A DNA stretch of 25,418 nt from Candidatus Woesearchaeota archaeon (GCA_013331515.1 DUGG01000067.1:12587-38004); one strand, 5' to 3'; positions 1 to 7,931 are shown, counted from the first letter of the stretch. Program-made: numbers and translations. The notes: generated from the sequence alone by a model not told the origin.

Positions 1-3000
1 AAAGGGTGATGTTCGTTATGAGCACGCTCGTGTTCTGGTTGCCGGCAGTGTCGTTGACCCAGAACCTTATGTCATAGTTGCCGTTGGCAACAGAGGTGAA
101 CTCAAAGGTTGCATTGGTAGCGTTTGAGTCATTCGTCAGTGCCAGGTTCGTGGTCAGGAAGGTCAGGTTCTGGTAGCTGAGGTTGTGCGTCCTGTTCTCA
201 AGCCTGAACGCTGTCGCGTTTATGTTGGTTGAGTTGATGAGACCGATGAGCTGGCTCCACGTCCTGTTATCCCTTGTGGTCATGTTGATTACGAAGTCGT
301 CTGTCTGCTGGCTGTTGGCCAAGCTCCCGACAGCAACGGCCTCGGGCCTGCTCCTGTCAAGCAGGAGCTGTATGAATGCTGAACTGTTTATGTTGTTGAA
401 CGTTGAAGTGTTGCTGTTGCCTGCCTTGTCTGTAACATTAAGGACGATTGAATAGTTACCGTCAGCGGCTGTTCCCTCAGTCAGGTTGAATGTAGCATTC
501 CACCTTGAATTGTTCTGGCTTTCAATGCTGTTCATGTTAATCCAGTCGCTCACATTCCCGCCAATGCTGTTGGCATCAACATAAGAGCCGTTTTCCCACC
601 TGAACTGCACGGTGTTGATGTTTGACTCATTGAGCACTGAAACGTTGAGCGTGAAGTTGGCGCTCTGGTTCTGGTTGTTGCCTGGGAAGCCAATGCTGAT
701 ACCGAAAGGCACGGTGTTGTCAATTGTCAGGTTAATGATTACCGTGGTGTTCTGGTTGCCGGCAGTGTCAGTAACATTCAGCCGGATGGTGAAGTTGCCG
801 TTGGTCGCGTTGATTGCCTGGCCGCCCCAGTCGGTAAAATTGACAGGGCTCGGGCTGAAAAATCCGCCATTGGCAAGCGAGGTGAAAACCGTCCATGTGT
901 TCACTTCAACCCAAGGCCAGGCGTGGGTATTGTTTTCCAGGCGGAAGCTCACGTTGAGCAGGCCGGACTGGTTGCCGCCAGTGATTTGGTGGCTGCTCTC
1001 ATTGGCAACTGCACTGATGTTGACAGCGGACCTGCCGCTGAAGGTCACGTTTGACCTGTGGAACGAGTTGGAAGCAGGCGAGAGTATGCTTATATTATAT
1101 GGCCTGGTGGAGTCAAAGTAAATGTTGGCCACTGAAACCGTGACGTTCTGGCGGCCGGCACTGTCGGTAACGTTGAACTCGATGGAGTAGTTGCCGTCGG
1201 TGAAATTGAGCGCGGTAAGGTTGAGCGTGAAGTTCCATGTGCCGTTTGTGCCAATCGGGGCATTGCTGCCGGTGCCCAGGCTCATCGGAATCCAGTTGGT
1301 AACGTTTGTTACATACTTGTTGACTGTTATGTTCACCTGGGTGTCACTGTACCCGCCCTCGTCAATGCCACTGGCAATCCTCAACCGGAAGCTGGCATTC
1401 CTGATGGGGCCGATAGTGTCGTTGACTGAAACGTTAATCAAGGCGATGGTTGAGAGGTTTATCCTGAGCGGGGAAAGGCTGATGTTCGTGACAGCCGGCG
1501 TTATTGAGTCAATGTACACAGTCAGGTTTATGGTGTCATTATACCTTCCCATGGAGTCGGAAAAGTTGAATCGGAAGCTGCAACTGGTGCCGTCACCGGC
1601 AAGGTTGCCAGCGCAGAACTGGCTCAGGTTTGCCGTAGTGCCGTTGGCAATGGTGAGATTCCACCTTGAAGTGCCTGAAGGCGTGCCGCCCTCGTAACTC
1701 ATGTTAAACACGCCACCTGCCTCGCTCCTTACGCTGATGTTGGCGCTCACGTTGTTGATATTGTTGCTCGTTTCAACCCTCAAGACGAATGCCGTGGCGT
1801 TGAGCGTGGCGTTGCCCAGCGAAGCGTTGCTGGCCGACAACAGGTTTGTGGCGTTTATGGAAATGTTGGAAGAGACCGAGGCGGTCGGCGGGCTGTCATC
1901 AACCTCAACCGTGAAATTGTAAGTGAAGTTCTGGTTGCTCACGTTGTCGGTTGCCCTGAAGGTCAGGTTGTACTTCCCATCGCCTCCAAATGCCTTGACA
2001 AGGTCGGTGATGTTGTAGTTCCCTCCGGATATGTTGGCGCCTGACTGCGAGCCGTTAAGCACCCAGCTTGTCTGACCTGTGCTGCCATTAGTGCCGACCA
2101 GCAACGCCATCTCCATGAATGCGCCGCTCCGGTTCATCAACTCAACTTTTACTGTTCCCGCGCCGCCGTCATCCCTCACAAGCACGGTCACGTTGAGGAA
2201 GACGCTGCTGTTGACAAAATACTCAACGCCGCTGCCGAAGGATGTCCCGGTGAAGTTCACTGCCTGGCGCAGGCCATTCGGGCTGCCGTCACCGGTAATA
2301 TTCCTTATCTGCGAGCCGTTGCTCACTTCAACATCAACGAACTGGGGGCCGACTGAATCAATTGTAAAGTTGTAGATGTATGTTGAAACCGGCACAGAGA
2401 TGGAGGAGTTGCTCACGTTGGCGTTCCCAACAGAGTCATTCGCAACTATAATGAAGCCAATTTTGGTGCCGTTAATCGCTGCCATTCCCCTAAGGTTGAG
2501 GGAAACATTGTAAAGGTTTGTCTGGCCAAAGCTGCCGTTAGTGGCTGTGATGACAGAGACATTGACAAGTGAAGCGTTCCGGTAGTCAATGAGCAGCGGG
2601 TTAAGGTTGCCGGTGCCAAGCGTGCTCAAGTTATAATATAGTGTCACGTTGCCGGTGCCCATACCAGATGCATTGTCGGACGCGTTGATGACAAAGACCA
2701 AACCTGCCGATGTGTTGCTCAGGAAGATGGAACGGTTGCTTATGGCAGCCCCGCTCACGACATTGGTGCCATCTGAAACGTTCACGAGAGTGACATACGG
2801 GAAGTCGTTGTCAACTGAAACATTGACATTCATGTTGGATGTGTTGGCGTTGGCACCGCCAGCGCTCTCAAAGCTGTCCACAACAAAGGACTGGTTTCCA
2901 CCGCCGGCAGGCGGGGTTATGTTAATTTGCAAAGACGCAGATGCACCGGCAGCTATGGCTGCACCGGTTGTTGAAAACTGCACAACAGTCGGAGTGGCAC

Positions 3001-3310
3001 CAGGCCTTGTGCAAGTCCACCCATCCGGCAGGAGCCCACCGCATTCGTGGTTGGCAACGCCCCCGGGCCGGGTAATGTCTATCCTTTTAATGGCGATAGT
3101 GCTGCCTGCAATGTTGGTCACAGAGATGTTGACTGTGGCATTCACAGCTGAAACCTGCACCCATAATGGTGTTGTCACCTGCGCGCCCGAAGGGCCGCTT
3201 GTGCCGCTTACCAGAATCATGGCCAGCAGTCCGGCAACGACGGCCAGCATGGCGAAGCTCTGGATGGAACCTTTTTTTTGTGAAAATAATGAACCCACAC
3301 TAAATGACAA
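1..3310 (-). CDS. Giant secreted Ig-like repeat glycoprotein (S-layer/adhesin type), C terminus outside window
   Basis: One frame stays open from 3310 to the left edge, giving at least 1103 codons. Residues 11-14 (QKKG) precede a hydrophobic segment at about 19-34, so this is a signal peptide or, less certainly, a class III (pilin-like) signal. The rest is a chain of beta-rich repeats with recurring phrases such as VNDTAGNQN and VTVLVRDDGGAG, typical of Ig-like or cadherin-like domains of archaeal surface proteins. N-x-S/T sequons are extremely dense, often several per 20 residues, which marks it as a likely substrate of the AglB encoded at 12742-15804. The start is taken as TTG at 3310 because GAGGTG lies 7 nt upstream; GTG at 3298 and ATG at 3250 are alternatives in the same frame. 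A TTTAAATA box at 3390-3397 suits transcription from about 3369. Exact role (S-layer, adhesin or other) is not shown. Confidence 0.85.
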   Translation of the reverse strand, partial: MSFSVGSLFSQKKGSIQSFAMLAVVAGLLAMILVSGTSGPSGAQVTTPLWVQVSAVNATVNISVTNIAGSTIAIKRIDITRPGGVANHECGGLLPDGWTCTRPGATPTVVQFSTTGAAIAAGASASLQINITPPAGGGNQSFVVDSFESAGGANANTSNMNVNVSVDNDFPYVTLVNVSDGTNVVSGAAISNRSIFLSNTSAGLVFVINASDNASGMGTGNVTLYYNLSTLGTGNLNPLLIDYRNASLVNVSVITATNGSFGQTNLYNVSLNLRGMAAINGTKIGFIIVANDSVGNANVSNSSISVPVSTYIYNFTIDSVGPQFVDVEVSNGSQIRNITGDGSPNGLRQAVNFTGTSFGSGVEYFVNSSVFLNVTVLVRDDGGAGTVKVELMNRSGAFMEMALLVGTNGSTGQTSWVLNGSQSGANISGGNYNITDLVKAFGGDGKYNLTFRATDNVSNQNFTYNFTVEVDDSPPTASVSSNISINATNLLSASNASLGNATLNATAFVLRVETSNNINNVSANISVRSEAGGVFNMSYEGGTPSGTSRWNLTIANGTTANLSQFCAGNLAGDGTSCSFRFNFSDSMGRYNDTINLTVYIDSITPAVTNISLSPLRINLSTIALINVSVNDTIGPIRNASFRLRIASGIDEGGYSDTQVNITVNKYVTNVTNWIPMSLGTGSNAPIGTNGTWNFTLNLTALNFTDGNYSIEFNVTDSAGRQNVTVSVANIYFDSTRPYNISILSPASNSFHRSNVTFSGRSAVNISAVANESSHQITGGNQSGLLNVSFRLENNTHAWPWVEVNTWTVFTSLANGGFFSPSPVNFTDWGGQAINATNGNFTIRLNVTDTAGNQNTTVIINLTIDNTVPFGISIGFPGNNQNQSANFTLNVSVLNESNINTVQFRWENGSYVDANSIGGNVSDWINMNSIESQNNSRWNATFNLTEGTAADGNYSIVLNVTDKAGNSNTSTFNNINSSAFIQLLLDRSRPEAVAVGSLANSQQTDDFVINMTTRDNRTWSQLIGLINSTNINATAFRLENRTHNLSYQNLTFLTTNLALTNDSNATNATFEFTSVANGNYDIRFWVNDTAGNQNTSVLITNITL

Positions 3311-3544
3311 GCCTCAACACCTCAATTTTTTATTCAATGATGCCATAGCGATATGGCTTGGAATATGAATCATACTCTTGGTTAGGTTGTATTTAAACTT
3401 TTTGGAAACGCCCTTGAACCACCACCAGGCACATTCACGCTCTCCCGAACCCCAGCGAATGCTATGCCACCGTGCGAAGAGCGTCTATATTTAAATTATT
3501 GTGACCCCTCAAAAGTGGAAAGGGATGTGATAACCTATGATGCA
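3311..3544. other. Intergenic stretch with unassigned AT-rich promoter-like element and inverted repeat
   Basis: Besides the promoter of the surface protein gene, this 234-bp stretch holds a nearly symmetrical AT-rich element at about 3486-3500 (TATATTTAAATTATT) that could act as a TATA box on either strand. It also holds a 7-bp inverted repeat, ACGCTCT at 3434-3440 and AGAGCGT at 3479-3485. No convincing coding sequence was found for these signals to serve. Confidence 0.35.
3390..3397 (-). promoter_or_regulatory. TATA box of the giant surface protein gene
   Basis: On the minus strand the sequence reads AAAGTTTAAATACAACC, a strong archaeal TATA element. Transcription would begin near 3369, leaving a leader of about 60 nt that contains the GAGGTG ribosome binding site at 3317-3322. 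Confidence 0.7.
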
Positions 3545-3946
3545 TCATGCCCGGCAGACCGTGATGCGCCGGCCATTACCCGTCCTTTTTTCAACGACCC
3601 GGAGGAGCTCAATCCTGTCCCCAACCCTCGTCCTGCTGGTCGCTATCGTGCCAGCGGGAAGCTCAATGACGAGCCTTGCCACCTTCCGGGCTACAAAAGT
3701 CGTGAATGGCCGCATGCGCACATGCATCTCAACAACGCGCATGCGACTGTCAACGAGGATTATGTCTATCGGGAAAAAAACGAAGAACGTGTGCAGGCTT
3801 ATTGGCGAATCCCGGGAAAACTCCAGAATCATGGCAGTCTTTGTCGGCCTTGAAAACATCAGCCCAATGGCGCGCCCGAACACAGAATCGGCAACCCTGG
3901 AGCTTGACGCAATCAGTGTCTTCCGCGTTGCGTTCTTCACAGGCAT
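3545..3946 (-). CDS. DUF192 (COG1430) family protein
   Basis: 133 aa. The protein shows the DUF192 pattern: GRAIGLMFSRP near residues 24-34, then FFVFFPIDIILVDS around 54-67, and the closing block VIELPAGTIATSRTRVGDRIEL at about 92-113. DUF192 proteins are small beta-rich proteins of unknown biochemical role, found across archaea and bacteria and often exported in bacteria; no signal peptide is visible here. The ATG at 3946 follows a TTAATAA box (3976-3984) at the spacing expected for a very short leader. It runs in the same direction as the tRNA-like gene upstream and toward the surface protein gene. The plus-strand frame across the same region has no recognisable features and is treated as a shadow. 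Confidence 0.8.
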   Translation of the reverse strand: MPVKNATRKTLIASSSRVADSVFGRAIGLMFSRPTKTAMILEFSRDSPISLHTFFVFFPIDIILVDSRMRVVEMHVRMRPFTTFVARKVARLVIELPAGTIATSRTRVGDRIELLRVVEKRTGNGRRITVCRA

Positions 3947-3975
3947 GGAATATCAAAAAAGGCTTTGGGGCGCCG

Positions 3976-3984
3976 GTTATTAAG
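3976..3984 (-). promoter_or_regulatory. TATA-like box of the DUF192 gene
   Basis: The minus strand reads AGCTTAATAACC. The expected transcription start is about 3954, only about 8 nt ahead of the ATG at 3946. Confidence 0.45.
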
Positions 3985-4027
3985 CTTTTTGATTGGACCT
4001 GGCCTGAATGCAATCACATGAAAGAAA

Positions 4028-4120
4028 TGGGGACGCAGGGATTTGAACCCTGATCCGAGGCTTTCTACTATGGGTCAATCATCGCCTTGCGGCTCAGTTC
4101 TCCAATCACTGGAGGCCCCC
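4028..4120 (-). tRNA. tRNA-like gene, identity unresolved; intron-bearing, split or degenerate
   Basis: The 3' part is a textbook tRNA half: T stem CAGGG and CCCTG around the loop TTCAAAT (minus strand, 4036-4052), acceptor strand CGTCCCC and discriminator A at 4028, no CCA encoded. The 5' end GGGGGCC at 4120 pairs with the acceptor strand at six of seven positions (last pair C-C). The segment between is 15-18 nt longer than a class I tRNA allows, contains no 5-bp stem with a 7-nt loop, and shows no obvious anticodon. A D-arm-like CAGT/ACTG stem with GG in its loop is possible at about 4095-4111. A TATA box (4168-4176) is correctly placed for transcription. Options are an intron in an unusual place, the 3' half of a split tRNA, or a decayed copy. 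No amino acid is assigned. Confidence 0.6.
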
Positions 4121-4141
4121 ATAATGCCGGGTTATACCCAT

Positions 4142-4163
4142 CCGTACCAGTTAAATGTTACGG
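4142..4163. repeat. Inverted repeat CCGTA-N12-TACGG in the tRNA/transporter intergenic region
   Basis: Plus strand CCGTA at 4142-4146 and TACGG at 4159-4163 form a perfect 5-bp inverted repeat. It lies across the expected start of the tRNA-like transcript and upstream of the transporter promoter, so it could be an operator, but five base pairs can arise by chance. Confidence 0.3.
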
Positions 4164-4167
4164 ATAG

Positions 4168-4176
4168 TTTATACTA
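4168..4176 (-). promoter_or_regulatory. TATA box upstream of the tRNA-like gene
   Basis: The minus strand reads AGTATAAACTATCC. Transcription would start near 4146, about 25 nt before the 5' end of the tRNA-like gene. It sits just beyond the inverted repeat at 4142-4163. Confidence 0.5.
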
Positions 4177-4207
4177 CGTCCCCTTGCTTACCCGGCCTCA
4201 CCACCGA

Positions 4208-4218
4208 TATATTTAAAT
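4208..4218 (+). promoter_or_regulatory. TATA box of the amino acid transporter gene
   Basis: ATATTTAAATG. The predicted transcription start at about 4239 falls next to the ATG at 4244 and downstream of the GTG at 4229, so a nearly leaderless ATG start is favoured. Confidence 0.65.
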
Positions 4219-4243
4219 GTTTAGCTGAGTGCATCCGGATTGC

Positions 4244-5386
4244 ATGCAAAAGAGGTTTTTTGAGGCAGTTGCCACTCTTACCGGAACAACAATCGGGGCA
4301 GGGGTGCTGGGCATACCGTATGTTGCTGCGAAAGCGGGACTTGCTGCCGGCCTGCTGCACATCATCATAATAGGCGCTGCGATGATGCTTGTCAACCTCA
4401 TGCTTGGCGAGATTGCCCTGAGAACGAAGGGCAACCACCAGCTTACGGGCTATGCTGGAAGACTCCTTGGAAAAACAGGAAAGCGCCTCATGACAGCAAC
4501 CATGGTTGCAGGCATATATGGTGCGCTGCTGGCGTACATAATCGGCGTTGGAATGTCCATAAGCTCCATGCTGCCAGGCATAAGCCAGACGGCAGGCAGC
4601 ATGGCATTCTTTGCTGCCGCCTCATTAATAGTTTACTTTGGGCTGAAGGCTGTTGAGAAATCAGAACTGTTCCTATCATTCCTGGCAATCACCATCATGA
4701 TTGCCCTAGTAGCGGCAGCAACATCATCCGACAGGTTCAGCCAGGGGAACTTCACCCCTGTTGACCCGAAAAACATCTTCCTGCCATACGGCGTTGTTCT
4801 TTTTGCATTCCTCGGGGCTGTAGCTGTCCCGGAAATGAAGGAGGAACTGGGCGGCAGGGGAAGGAAGCTCCTAAGGATGGCAATAATAACCGGGGGGCTG
4901 ATTCCAATCGTGCTGTATTCCCTGTTCACGATAGCCATAGTTGGAACAAGCGGAACATCAACCCAGCAGGTTGCAACGCAGGGAATCGGCGAAGCGCTTG
5001 GAGGAACCGCAGCCATCCTTGCAAACCTTTTTGCCGTACTAGTGATGAGCACGTCATTCATAGCTCTCGGGCTGGCCCTGAAAGAGATGTACATGTACGA
5101 CTACGGGCTCGGCAAGAAATCCGCATGGATTCTTACCTGCGCGCTGCCAATAATGGCGTTCCTGCTCGGCGCCAGGAATTTCATCGCAACGCTGGGAATC
5201 GCAGGGGCGGTAGCCGGCGGAGTGGAAGGCGCGCTGCTGGCGGTCATGCACCTGAAGGCACGAAAAATGCGCTGGCAAAAGCCGGAATACAGGATAAGCT
5301 GCCCAAGGATTGCCAATGCCATCCTTGCGGCCATGTTCGTTGCCGGGATTGCATACACGCTAATAAGCGTGACAGGCGGCCGCTAA
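4244..5386 (+). CDS. Amino acid permease, aromatic amino acid (Trp/Tyr) permease-like
   Basis: 380 aa integral membrane protein with about ten or eleven spans. The first span carries TLTGTTIGAGVLGIPY (residues 12-27), the substrate-gate signature of the APC superfamily in the form seen in the hydroxy/aromatic amino acid permease family (PF03222) and its SLC38-like relatives. Such carriers import amino acids with protons or sodium. The substrate cannot be told from sequence; an aromatic residue is the family guess. Start: the frame is also open from GTG at 4229, but that codon lies upstream of the transcription start predicted from the TATA box, so ATG 4244 is preferred. The gene is convergent with the next one and the two stop codons overlap by 4 bp. 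Nothing ties it to the glycosylation genes. Confidence 0.82.
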   Translation: MQKRFFEAVATLTGTTIGAGVLGIPYVAAKAGLAAGLLHIIIIGAAMMLVNLMLGEIALRTKGNHQLTGYAGRLLGKTGKRLMTATMVAGIYGALLAYIIGVGMSISSMLPGISQTAGSMAFFAAASLIVYFGLKAVEKSELFLSFLAITIMIALVAAATSSDRFSQGNFTPVDPKNIFLPYGVVLFAFLGAVAVPEMKEELGGRGRKLLRMAIITGGLIPIVLYSLFTIAIVGTSGTSTQQVATQGIGEALGGTAAILANLFAVLVMSTSFIALGLALKEMYMYDYGLGKKSAWILTCALPIMAFLLGARNFIATLGIAGAVAGGVEGALLAVMHLKARKMRWQKPEYRISCPRIANAILAAMFVAGIAYTLISVTGGR

Positions 5387-6447
5387 CCCTTGCCCTGTCC
5401 CTTTTTTTCAAGCACGAAAAGAAGCGCTATGACGGCAAGGAGCGCAAAAATGCCAATCAGCAGGTAAAGCCGGTATGCTGAAACAAAGTCCCTCACTGAA
5501 GAAACCACGCCGGCAGGACCTGCCCCAAATCCGCCAAACCATGAGAGCAACCGCTTCCGGAAGATGAAAACTGCGATTGCAGAAGCGACAACAGCGGCAG
5601 CGACCATAAGCAGGGCAACACGGAACCTGTTTCTCCAGATTGCGGCAGCAATATCCGAAACCCATCCGCGAAGCCCAAAAAGCTGGCCTGACCTGTAAGA
5701 GTTAAAAAACGCAGCGCCTGCCAGAAGGACAACAATCCCGATAACCGCAATGCGCCAAGCCTCTGGGGGAACGCCTTTCACCTTGTGAGTTACGCTGGAG
5801 TAAACGCCGGCAATTGCCTTCCTGATGCCGCCGCCAAGCGCCCTTACAGCGCCAACAGGCCAGTATGCCACGTTTTTCACGCCGATGAAAAACCCGGTAA
5901 GGTTAACATGGGATGCGCCGGCCTCACCTTCCACATTGGCAGACGGGACTGCCGGCTTCACGACTTCTGAAGTTGCATTCTTCCCTGCAAACCCAAAGTC
6001 AAACCCGGCAAGCCTCTCCCTGACTGCGGGAGTGAAGAGAACCAGCAGGGCAGCAGCTGCAAGCAGCACAATAATTATGGCGGCAACTGAAAAACGATTA
6101 AGCCGGGGATTAGAAGAAACACCAATATTATTCACAGGCCGGACCGGCTCTGGAAGCGCCTCCCTTTCCGGGGCGAAAACACCTTTTTCCCAGTGGTAGA
6201 ACCCGGGCTTCCTGACATGCCGGGGAATCCTCCTGAAAACTGCAACTGTAAGCAGCACGGCAACAGCAACTACCGGAATGGCAAGAAGCGGGACAATGGC
6301 AGCAAGCGCAAGCCCTTCAAGCCCAACGCTCAGCTTGATTGAAGGAAGAATCCCTGAATGCAAAGCCACGATAACAACGAACGGGAAAGATGCCAGGAAA
6401 AGGAACAACATGACCACGAACATGACAGCAGCGTCATTTTTAGGCAT
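5383..6447 (-). CDS. Multi-span membrane protein, function unknown
   Basis: 354 aa and not recognised. Hydrophobic segments lie at about residues 8-30, 45-70, 120-142, 230-250, 275-297 and 328-347. Charged segments with WEKGVFAPEREALPEPVRP separate the second and third, and a long loop with two sequons (NATS, NLTG) follows the third, so that loop is probably outside the cell. The protein ends in a basic KKGQGKG tail. Start: ATG 6447 has GGGTGG 6 nt upstream; a TTG one codon earlier is possible. It has its own promoter carrying the shared 14-bp motif, which links it to the envelope genes to its right. Its 3' end overlaps the transporter stop. No enzymatic motif was seen; a structural or assembly role in the envelope is only an inference. 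Confidence 0.75.
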   Translation of the reverse strand: MPKNDAAVMFVVMLFLFLASFPFVVIVALHSGILPSIKLSVGLEGLALAAIVPLLAIPVVAVAVLLTVAVFRRIPRHVRKPGFYHWEKGVFAPEREALPEPVRPVNNIGVSSNPRLNRFSVAAIIIVLLAAAALLVLFTPAVRERLAGFDFGFAGKNATSEVVKPAVPSANVEGEAGASHVNLTGFFIGVKNVAYWPVGAVRALGGGIRKAIAGVYSSVTHKVKGVPPEAWRIAVIGIVVLLAGAAFFNSYRSGQLFGLRGWVSDIAAAIWRNRFRVALLMVAAAVVASAIAVFIFRKRLLSWFGGFGAGPAGVVSSVRDFVSAYRLYLLIGIFALLAVIALLFVLEKKGQGKG

Positions 6448-6483
6448 CAAAAACCACCCAACACTCTTTCCCCAAACAAGTCA

Positions 6484-6497
6484 CTACTTTAGAATAG
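6484..6497. promoter_or_regulatory. Shared 14-bp near-palindrome, copy 1
   Basis: Plus strand CTACTTTAGAATAG. It lies just downstream of the TATA box and across the expected transcription start (about 6483) of the multi-span protein gene, as a repressor site would. It differs by one base from the copy at 8394-8407. Confidence 0.5.
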
Positions 6498-6504
6498 GTT
6501 CTAT

Positions 6505-6512
6505 TATTTAAA
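6505..6512 (-). promoter_or_regulatory. TATA box of the multi-span membrane protein gene
   Basis: The minus strand reads CTTTAAATAATAG, a strong archaeal TATA element. The leader would be about 36 nt and includes a GGTGG ribosome binding site. Confidence 0.65.
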
Positions 6513-6520
6513 GATTTGCT

Positions 6521-6540
6521 AAAAAAAAGAAGAAAAAGAG
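6521..6540 (-). terminator. T-rich terminator of the CARDB/NEW3-like protein gene
   Basis: On the minus strand an almost pure pyrimidine tract with runs of five and eight T begins 5 nt after the stop codon at 6545. T tracts of this kind terminate archaeal transcription without a hairpin. Confidence 0.55.
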
Positions 6541-6544
6541 AACC

Positions 6545-7843
6545 TTAGTAGTAAGTCTGGGTTCCCTCGCCCTCGCCGCCAGGCCCCTTCACCCTCCTGA
6601 AGGCAACCACAACGCCGACAACGACAAGCACCACAATCAGGGCTATCAGGCCAAGCTGGAGAAGCTGAACCATCCCTGCAACGCCTGCCGCTCCACTGGT
6701 TGAGGAAGCAACAACGCTGGCAGACATTGGCAGTTCCTTTACTGTCTCGCCTGACTGGTCCTTTATCCTGAGCACGAAGCCCTGAGCGCCTATAGCCGCG
6801 CTGCGGCTGGCTGAAACGAAAACATACACGGTCTGGCTGTCACCGGGCTTGACGTTGACAACGTTGCCAGGGCTCATCCTGACGATTGCCCAGTCAGCGC
6901 CTGAAACAGAAACGCTGTAGCTCCTCGCGGAGTTGCCCTCATTGACAATCGTAACAGGGTATGCAACGGCAGCGCCTCCCTGCTCAACGCTCTGCGGCTC
7001 TGAGCTGTAGGCAATCTTGACCCCGCCAGCCGAAACAGACGACTGGACTGCAGCCGGCTCGCATTGGCCCTTCACGACAGTTATCTGCTTCTTGGCAACC
7101 ACTGTCTTGTCACCCTCCTCAAAAGTCACTTCTGCCTTGACATCGTAAGTACCGGGCTTTGTGCACTGGTCAATCCTGAGGAAGAACTCCTCGGACGTTG
7201 CCGACTCCTCCGAATCAAGCTCATCAATGAAATCAGGGGATGCTGTAACGCCGAGATCAGGTATGCTAACCCTTACCTTGACGTCATTCTCCCTGCTGTC
7301 GCCTATGTTCTTCACCCTCACTGTGGCAAGCACGGCCCTTCCGGCCATTATGCCTTCCTCAGGGTTGACGCTGAAGTCCCTTATGACAACCTCGTGGTCG
7401 GTCGGGGTTACCTTTATCCTGTAATTCTGGACAAGCTCATCATTGTCCCTGCCTGCGACTATGACTCTTATCCTGTATTTGTCCTCATCCGCCCTCTCAG
7501 GCAGCTTCATCTTGAGCGTCTTGACATAGCTGACATTCTGCTCGACGTCAAAAGGCGTCACCTCATCGCTTATGTCCTCAGTTGAGGAGAACTCAAATCC
7601 TGTAACGAACGCTCTTATCTCAACGTCCTTTGCGTTGGCAAGCGCCTTGATGTTGACCTTAAGCGTGAACTCCTCACCCCGCTCAAGGTCCCTTACATTG
7701 ACATCGGATGCACTTAACTCAAAACCGTCAACCTCAACAGCACTTATTGAAACCGGCACCTTGTCGGCAAGCGCCGACACGGCAAAAAGAACTCCCAAAA
7801 GAACCATGACAACCGACAAAAACAATCCTTTCAACATCTTCAT
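6545..7843 (-). CDS. Secreted, C-terminally membrane-anchored protein with CARDB- and NEW3-like domains
   Basis: 432 aa. Signal peptide at residues 1-26 (KMLKG, hydrophobic core, cleavage likely after SALA). Next come two or three beta-sandwich segments with CARDB-like wording: VRDLERGEEFTLKVNIKA near 50, GRAVLATVRVKNIGD near 170, and SVEQGGAAVAYPVTIVNEG near 280. The last is followed by VNVKPGDSQTVYVFVS and resembles the NEW3 fold. A transmembrane helix at about 393-418 and a short tail (RRVKGPGGEGEG) hold it in the membrane with the domains outside. Start: ATG 7843 has GGGGTGG 7 nt upstream; the frame extends 10 codons further but that start would swallow the binding site. CARDB domains usually serve adhesion or protein contact. 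It has its own promoter and a T-tract terminator. Confidence 0.82.
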   Translation of the reverse strand: MKMLKGLFLSVVMVLLGVLFAVSALADKVPVSISAVEVDGFELSASDVNVRDLERGEEFTLKVNIKALANAKDVEIRAFVTGFEFSSTEDISDEVTPFDVEQNVSYVKTLKMKLPERADEDKYRIRVIVAGRDNDELVQNYRIKVTPTDHEVVIRDFSVNPEEGIMAGRAVLATVRVKNIGDSRENDVKVRVSIPDLGVTASPDFIDELDSEESATSEEFFLRIDQCTKPGTYDVKAEVTFEEGDKTVVAKKQITVVKGQCEPAAVQSSVSAGGVKIAYSSEPQSVEQGGAAVAYPVTIVNEGNSARSYSVSVSGADWAIVRMSPGNVVNVKPGDSQTVYVFVSASRSAAIGAQGFVLRIKDQSGETVKELPMSASVVASSTSGAAGVAGMVQLLQLGLIALIVVLVVVGVVVAFRRVKGPGGEGEGTQTYY

Positions 7844-7922
7844 CTTAAAACCACCCCAACATGTGTTTTGCAAATTTTCAGCGTGAAATACGCGCAGATG
7901 TTCACGATGATAACTGCGGCTT

Positions 7923-7931
7923 CTATATAAA
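7923..7931 (-). promoter_or_regulatory. TATA box of the CARDB/NEW3-like protein gene
   Basis: The minus strand reads GAAATGTTTATATAGAAG, close to the promoter at 11356-11366 (GAAATGTTTTTATATGG), including the purine-rich BRE. Transcription should start near 7902, giving a leader of about 59 nt. Confidence 0.6.

Noticed and set aside
183..3368. Six plus-strand open frames of 73-239 codons
   Set aside because: They all lie in one frame opposite the giant minus-strand surface protein and have no coherent domains; they are shadows of its Asn/Thr/Val-rich codons.
3464..3983. Plus-strand frames opposite the DUF192 gene, with a TATA-like element upstream
   Set aside because: The minus strand encodes a recognisable DUF192 protein; the plus frames show no domain or signal and biased low-quality composition.
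4028..4120. Assigning the tRNA-like gene to Cys, Ile, Trp or Pro
   Set aside because: Each candidate triplet (GCA, GAT, CCA, TGG) fails on U33, on the anticodon stem or on the required D-arm position.
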